From contig JAJZQG010000076.1 in NCBI GenBank assembly GCA_021847645.1, positions 1-34,331 of the forward strand: DNA of 34,331 nt, in the 5' to 3' direction. How positions within the stretch are numbered: position 1 is the first letter of the stretch; each line of letters begins with the position of its first letter. Both the position numbers and the translations under genes were made by a program. This DNA is from Myxococcales bacterium. Its GTDB lineage: Bacteria; Myxococcota_A; Polyangia; Polyangiales; Polyangiaceae. The notes beneath the pieces are model-generated. The model worked only from the letters and a program-made list of their open reading frames with translations, searched no databases and was not told the DNA's origin. Shown piece by piece: positions 32,295 to 34,331 of this stretch.

Positions 32295-34190
32295 TCAGGT
32301 CTCGATGACCTGGATGTGCAAGTCTGCCAGCTGCGCGGGCGCCACGCTCGAAGGAGCGTCGGTCATCGGGTCGGTTCCCTTCTGGGTCTTGGGGAACGGG
32401 ATCACGTCGCGCAGGCTCTCGGCATTGGACACGAGCATGGCGATGCGGTCCCAACCCAGGGCGATGCCGCCGTGGGGCGGTGCGCCGTGACGGAGCGCGT
32501 CGAGCAGGAAGCCGAACTTCTGCCGGGCTTCCTCGTCGCCGATGCCCAGGGTGCGGAAGACCTTCTTTTGCACCTCGGGATCGTGCAGGCGCACCGATCC
32601 TCCGCCAATCTCGAAGCCGTTGAGCACCAGGTCGTAGCGGTAGCACTGCACCCGCGCCGGATCGTCCTCCAGATACGGCACGTGCTCGTCGTGCGGACGC
32701 GTGAACGCGTGGTGGGCGGCCACCCAACGCTTCTGCTCCTCGTCGTACTCGAACATCGGAGGATCGACGACCCACAGGAACTCGAGCTTGCCGCCGTGGC
32801 CCGACTCCGGAATGAGCCCGAGCTTCTTGCCCAGGTGCAGCCGCAGGTTCGCCAGCACCGTATGAACCTGTGCCGTCTTGCCGAACTGGAACAGCAGCAG
32901 GTCGCCGTCCTGCGCGCCCAGGGCCGCGTTGATGTCCTTGCGCAGCTCGGGTGTGATCGTCTTGGCAAACGGCGACTGGGTCCACGACCCGTCCGCCGTG
33001 ACCTTGGCTCGGCCCAGGCCCTTGGCGCCCATCGACTTCGCCACTGCCTCGAGCTTGTCGGCTTCCGTACGCGACAGCCCAGCGCTCGCCGGAACTCGCA
33101 TGCCCTTGACGATCTCCGGCCGGATGTCCGTGCGAAGCGTGCCGTCGGCGAAGCGCCGCGCCAGGTCCGCGAACAGCGGCACCCCGCCGCCCGCGTGCTG
33201 GATGATCAGGTCGGTCAGGTCCACGTGCTCCATGCCGAAGCGCAGGTCCGGCTTGTCGTTGCCGAACCGGGTCATCGACTCGTCGAACTTCATCCGGGGA
33301 AAGTGTTCGTCCGGGTACTTGTCCTTGAGGTCGACGCCGGTGGTCTCCTTGACCAGGCGGAACATCAGGCCCTCGACGAGGGCGAAGATGTCGTCCTGGT
33401 TCACGAAGGACAGCTCGATGTCCATTTGGGTGAACTCGGGCTGGCGGTCGAGCCGGAAGTCCTCGTCGCGGAAGCACTTGACGATCTGGAAGTAGCGATC
33501 GAAGCCGGCGACCATGAACAGTTGCTTGAACAGCTGGGGGCTCTCGGCCAGGGCGTAGAACTTGCCGGGGGCGTGGCGCGAGGGGACCAGGAAGTTGCGG
33601 GCGCCGCCGGGCGTGTACTTGACCATGAAGGGCGTCTCGAGCTCGAGACAGCCTTGGCTCGCCAGGTAGGTGCGGCCGACCTGGTTCATCAGGTGGCGCA
33701 GGCGGAAGGTGCGCTGCATGGCACTGCGACGCAGGTCGAGGTAGCGGTATTGCAGGCGCAGGTCCTCGCGCGTGTCGAGGTCGTCTCGGATTTCGAAGGG
33801 CGGGGTCGCGGATCGGTTGAAGACTTCGGCCTGGACGACGTGGATCTCCACTTCGCCTGTGGGCATCTTGGGGTTCGCGTTGTCGCCGCGCGAGACCACC
33901 AGCCCACGGATGGCGATGGCCCACTCCGGGCGGGCCTGCTCGGCGAACGCGTGGGCCTGGGCGATTTCCTCGGGCGTGGACTCGATCTGCGAGCCCGGCT
34001 CGAACGACGGGTCGAAGACGACCTGGGCGAGGCCTTCGCGGTCTCGCAGGTCGATGAACACGCAGCCGCCGTGGTCGCGGCGGTTATCCACCCAGCCGAA
34101 CAGCACGACCTGCCGGCCGATGTCCGACGCCCTGAGGTCGCCGCAGTAGTGGGTACGCTTCCAATGCTCGATGAAGTTGCGTGTGGACAA
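32295..34190 (-). CDS. aspS: Aspartyl-tRNA synthetase, bacterial type
   Basis: 631 residues from TTG at 34190-34188, fixed by GGAGG (complement of 34199-34203) 8 nt upstream; no in-frame ATG occurs before the OB fold. Order: anticodon-binding OB fold (VLFGWVDNRRDHGGCVFIDL, about 30-50), class II core motifs (motif 2 CFRDEDFRLDRQPEFTQMD), bacterial GAD insertion (about 300-420), and motif 3 GGIALGWDRIAML. The RRDHGG with His40 is the state described for non-discriminating AspRS, so it may charge both tRNA-Asp and tRNA-Asn. It is larger than the E. coli enzyme (590) mainly in the N-terminus and C-terminus. First of a two-gene unit with the diguanylate cyclase. Confidence 0.97.
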   Translation of the reverse strand: MSTRNFIEHWKRTHYCGDLRASDIGRQVVLFGWVDNRRDHGGCVFIDLRDREGLAQVVFDPSFEPGSQIESTPEEIAQAHAFAEQARPEWAIAIRGLVVSRGDNANPKMPTGEVEIHVVQAEVFNRSATPPFEIRDDLDTREDLRLQYRYLDLRRSAMQRTFRLRHLMNQVGRTYLASQGCLELETPFMVKYTPGGARNFLVPSRHAPGKFYALAESPQLFKQLFMVAGFDRYFQIVKCFRDEDFRLDRQPEFTQMDIELSFVNQDDIFALVEGLMFRLVKETTGVDLKDKYPDEHFPRMKFDESMTRFGNDKPDLRFGMEHVDLTDLIIQHAGGGVPLFADLARRFADGTLRTDIRPEIVKGMRVPASAGLSRTEADKLEAVAKSMGAKGLGRAKVTADGSWTQSPFAKTITPELRKDINAALGAQDGDLLLFQFGKTAQVHTVLANLRLHLGKKLGLIPESGHGGKLEFLWVVDPPMFEYDEEQKRWVAAHHAFTRPHDEHVPYLEDDPARVQCYRYDLVLNGFEIGGGSVRLHDPEVQKKVFRTLGIGDEEARQKFGFLLDALRHGAPPHGGIALGWDRIAMLVSNAESLRDVIPFPKTQKGTDPMTDAPSSVAPAQLADLHIQVIET

Positions 34191-34198
34191 GAGCTGTT

Positions 34199-34203
34199 CC
34201 TCC
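34199..34203 (-). promoter_or_regulatory. Ribosome site fixing the aspS TTG start
   Basis: GGAGG on the minus strand, 8 nt before the TTG. No other start codon has a comparable site near the conserved beginning of AspRS. Confidence 0.65.
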
Positions 34204-34331
34204 GAAGGAGACGGCCGGGGAGCTTAGCTCGACCCCATCCGAAAAGCCTTCCGGAAAACTAGCAGCTAGGAACAAGCAACAGGAACGCGAACACGGAACG
34301 CCAGCGAAGCTCGGCGGGGAAACGAAGGGCA

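Noticed and set aside
32284..33924. Upstream extension of the GGDEF frame (962 codons in all)
   Set aside because: The extension lies inside aspS in another frame and is Arg/Pro/Gly-rich; the real start is ATG 32283-32281.
32289..34262. Plus-strand open frame of 657 codons over aspS
   Set aside because: Antisense shadow of a clear AspRS.

Overview
The window is high-GC DNA from a myxobacterium-like organism (phylum Myxococcota, probably Polyangia). The evidence is a MYXO-CTERM C-terminal sorting tail, many lipoproteins with Gly/Thr/Ala/Ser-rich linkers behind the lipobox, several families of Cys-rich repeat proteins typical of that phylum, and a myxobacterial CGNGxxDGxEQCD repeat. Almost all of it is chromosomal and intact. 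Two places are decayed: an ABC-exporter remnant at 7080-7600 and an IS1182-type transposase remnant at about 26720-27346. I see no tRNA, rRNA, CRISPR array or prophage.

Region 1 (1-5017) is a cell-surface block of three neighbouring genes, each built from a different Cys-rich tandem repeat: a Stig1-like protein (5' end outside the window), a 22-unit Dicty_CTDC-like protein with both a lipobox and a MYXO-CTERM tail, and a lipoprotein with 12 units in a knottin-like (C-C-CC-C-C) spacing. Region 2 (5114-9225) holds a small membrane protein with a zinc ribbon, a PHP-domain lipoprotein, the ABC remnant, an acyltransferase-3 membrane protein and a lone MoaD/ThiS-like protein. Region 3 (9238-11501) is a complete groES-groEL operon with promoter, CIRCE operator, intergenic hairpin and terminator.

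Region 4 (11584-14113) has two overlapping small lipoproteins and a large secreted lipoprotein with a good promoter. Region 5 (14232-18576, minus strand) is a probable envelope protein-quality gene string: an unknown protein, a PpiD/SurA-like foldase, an M16 peptidase and a double zf-TFIIB protein. Region 6 (18804-21870, plus strand) holds a PilZ protein, a zinc-ribbon thioredoxin (TrxC type), a VWA lipoprotein and an alpha/beta hydrolase. Region 7 (21875-26536) has glutathione synthase divergent from gamma-glutamyltransferase, then a membrane-anchored MutS-like ATPase. Region 8 (26720-31026) holds the IS remnant, a methyltransferase fused to a zinc-finger-like tail, a RadC/JAB protein, a small unknown protein and another Gly-rich lipoprotein. 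Region 9 (31036-34203, minus strand) is aspS followed 11 nt later by a GAF-GGDEF diguanylate cyclase.

Functional links are modest. The cyclase (with a visible I-site) and the PilZ protein are both c-di-GMP parts but lie 12 kb apart. GshB, GGT and TrxC concern thiol metabolism. The best candidates for something undescribed are the three-family Cys-repeat surface block, especially the knottin-like concatemer, and a set of genes that seem to be transcribed with almost no leader. Function for the surface block is not deducible from sequence alone.
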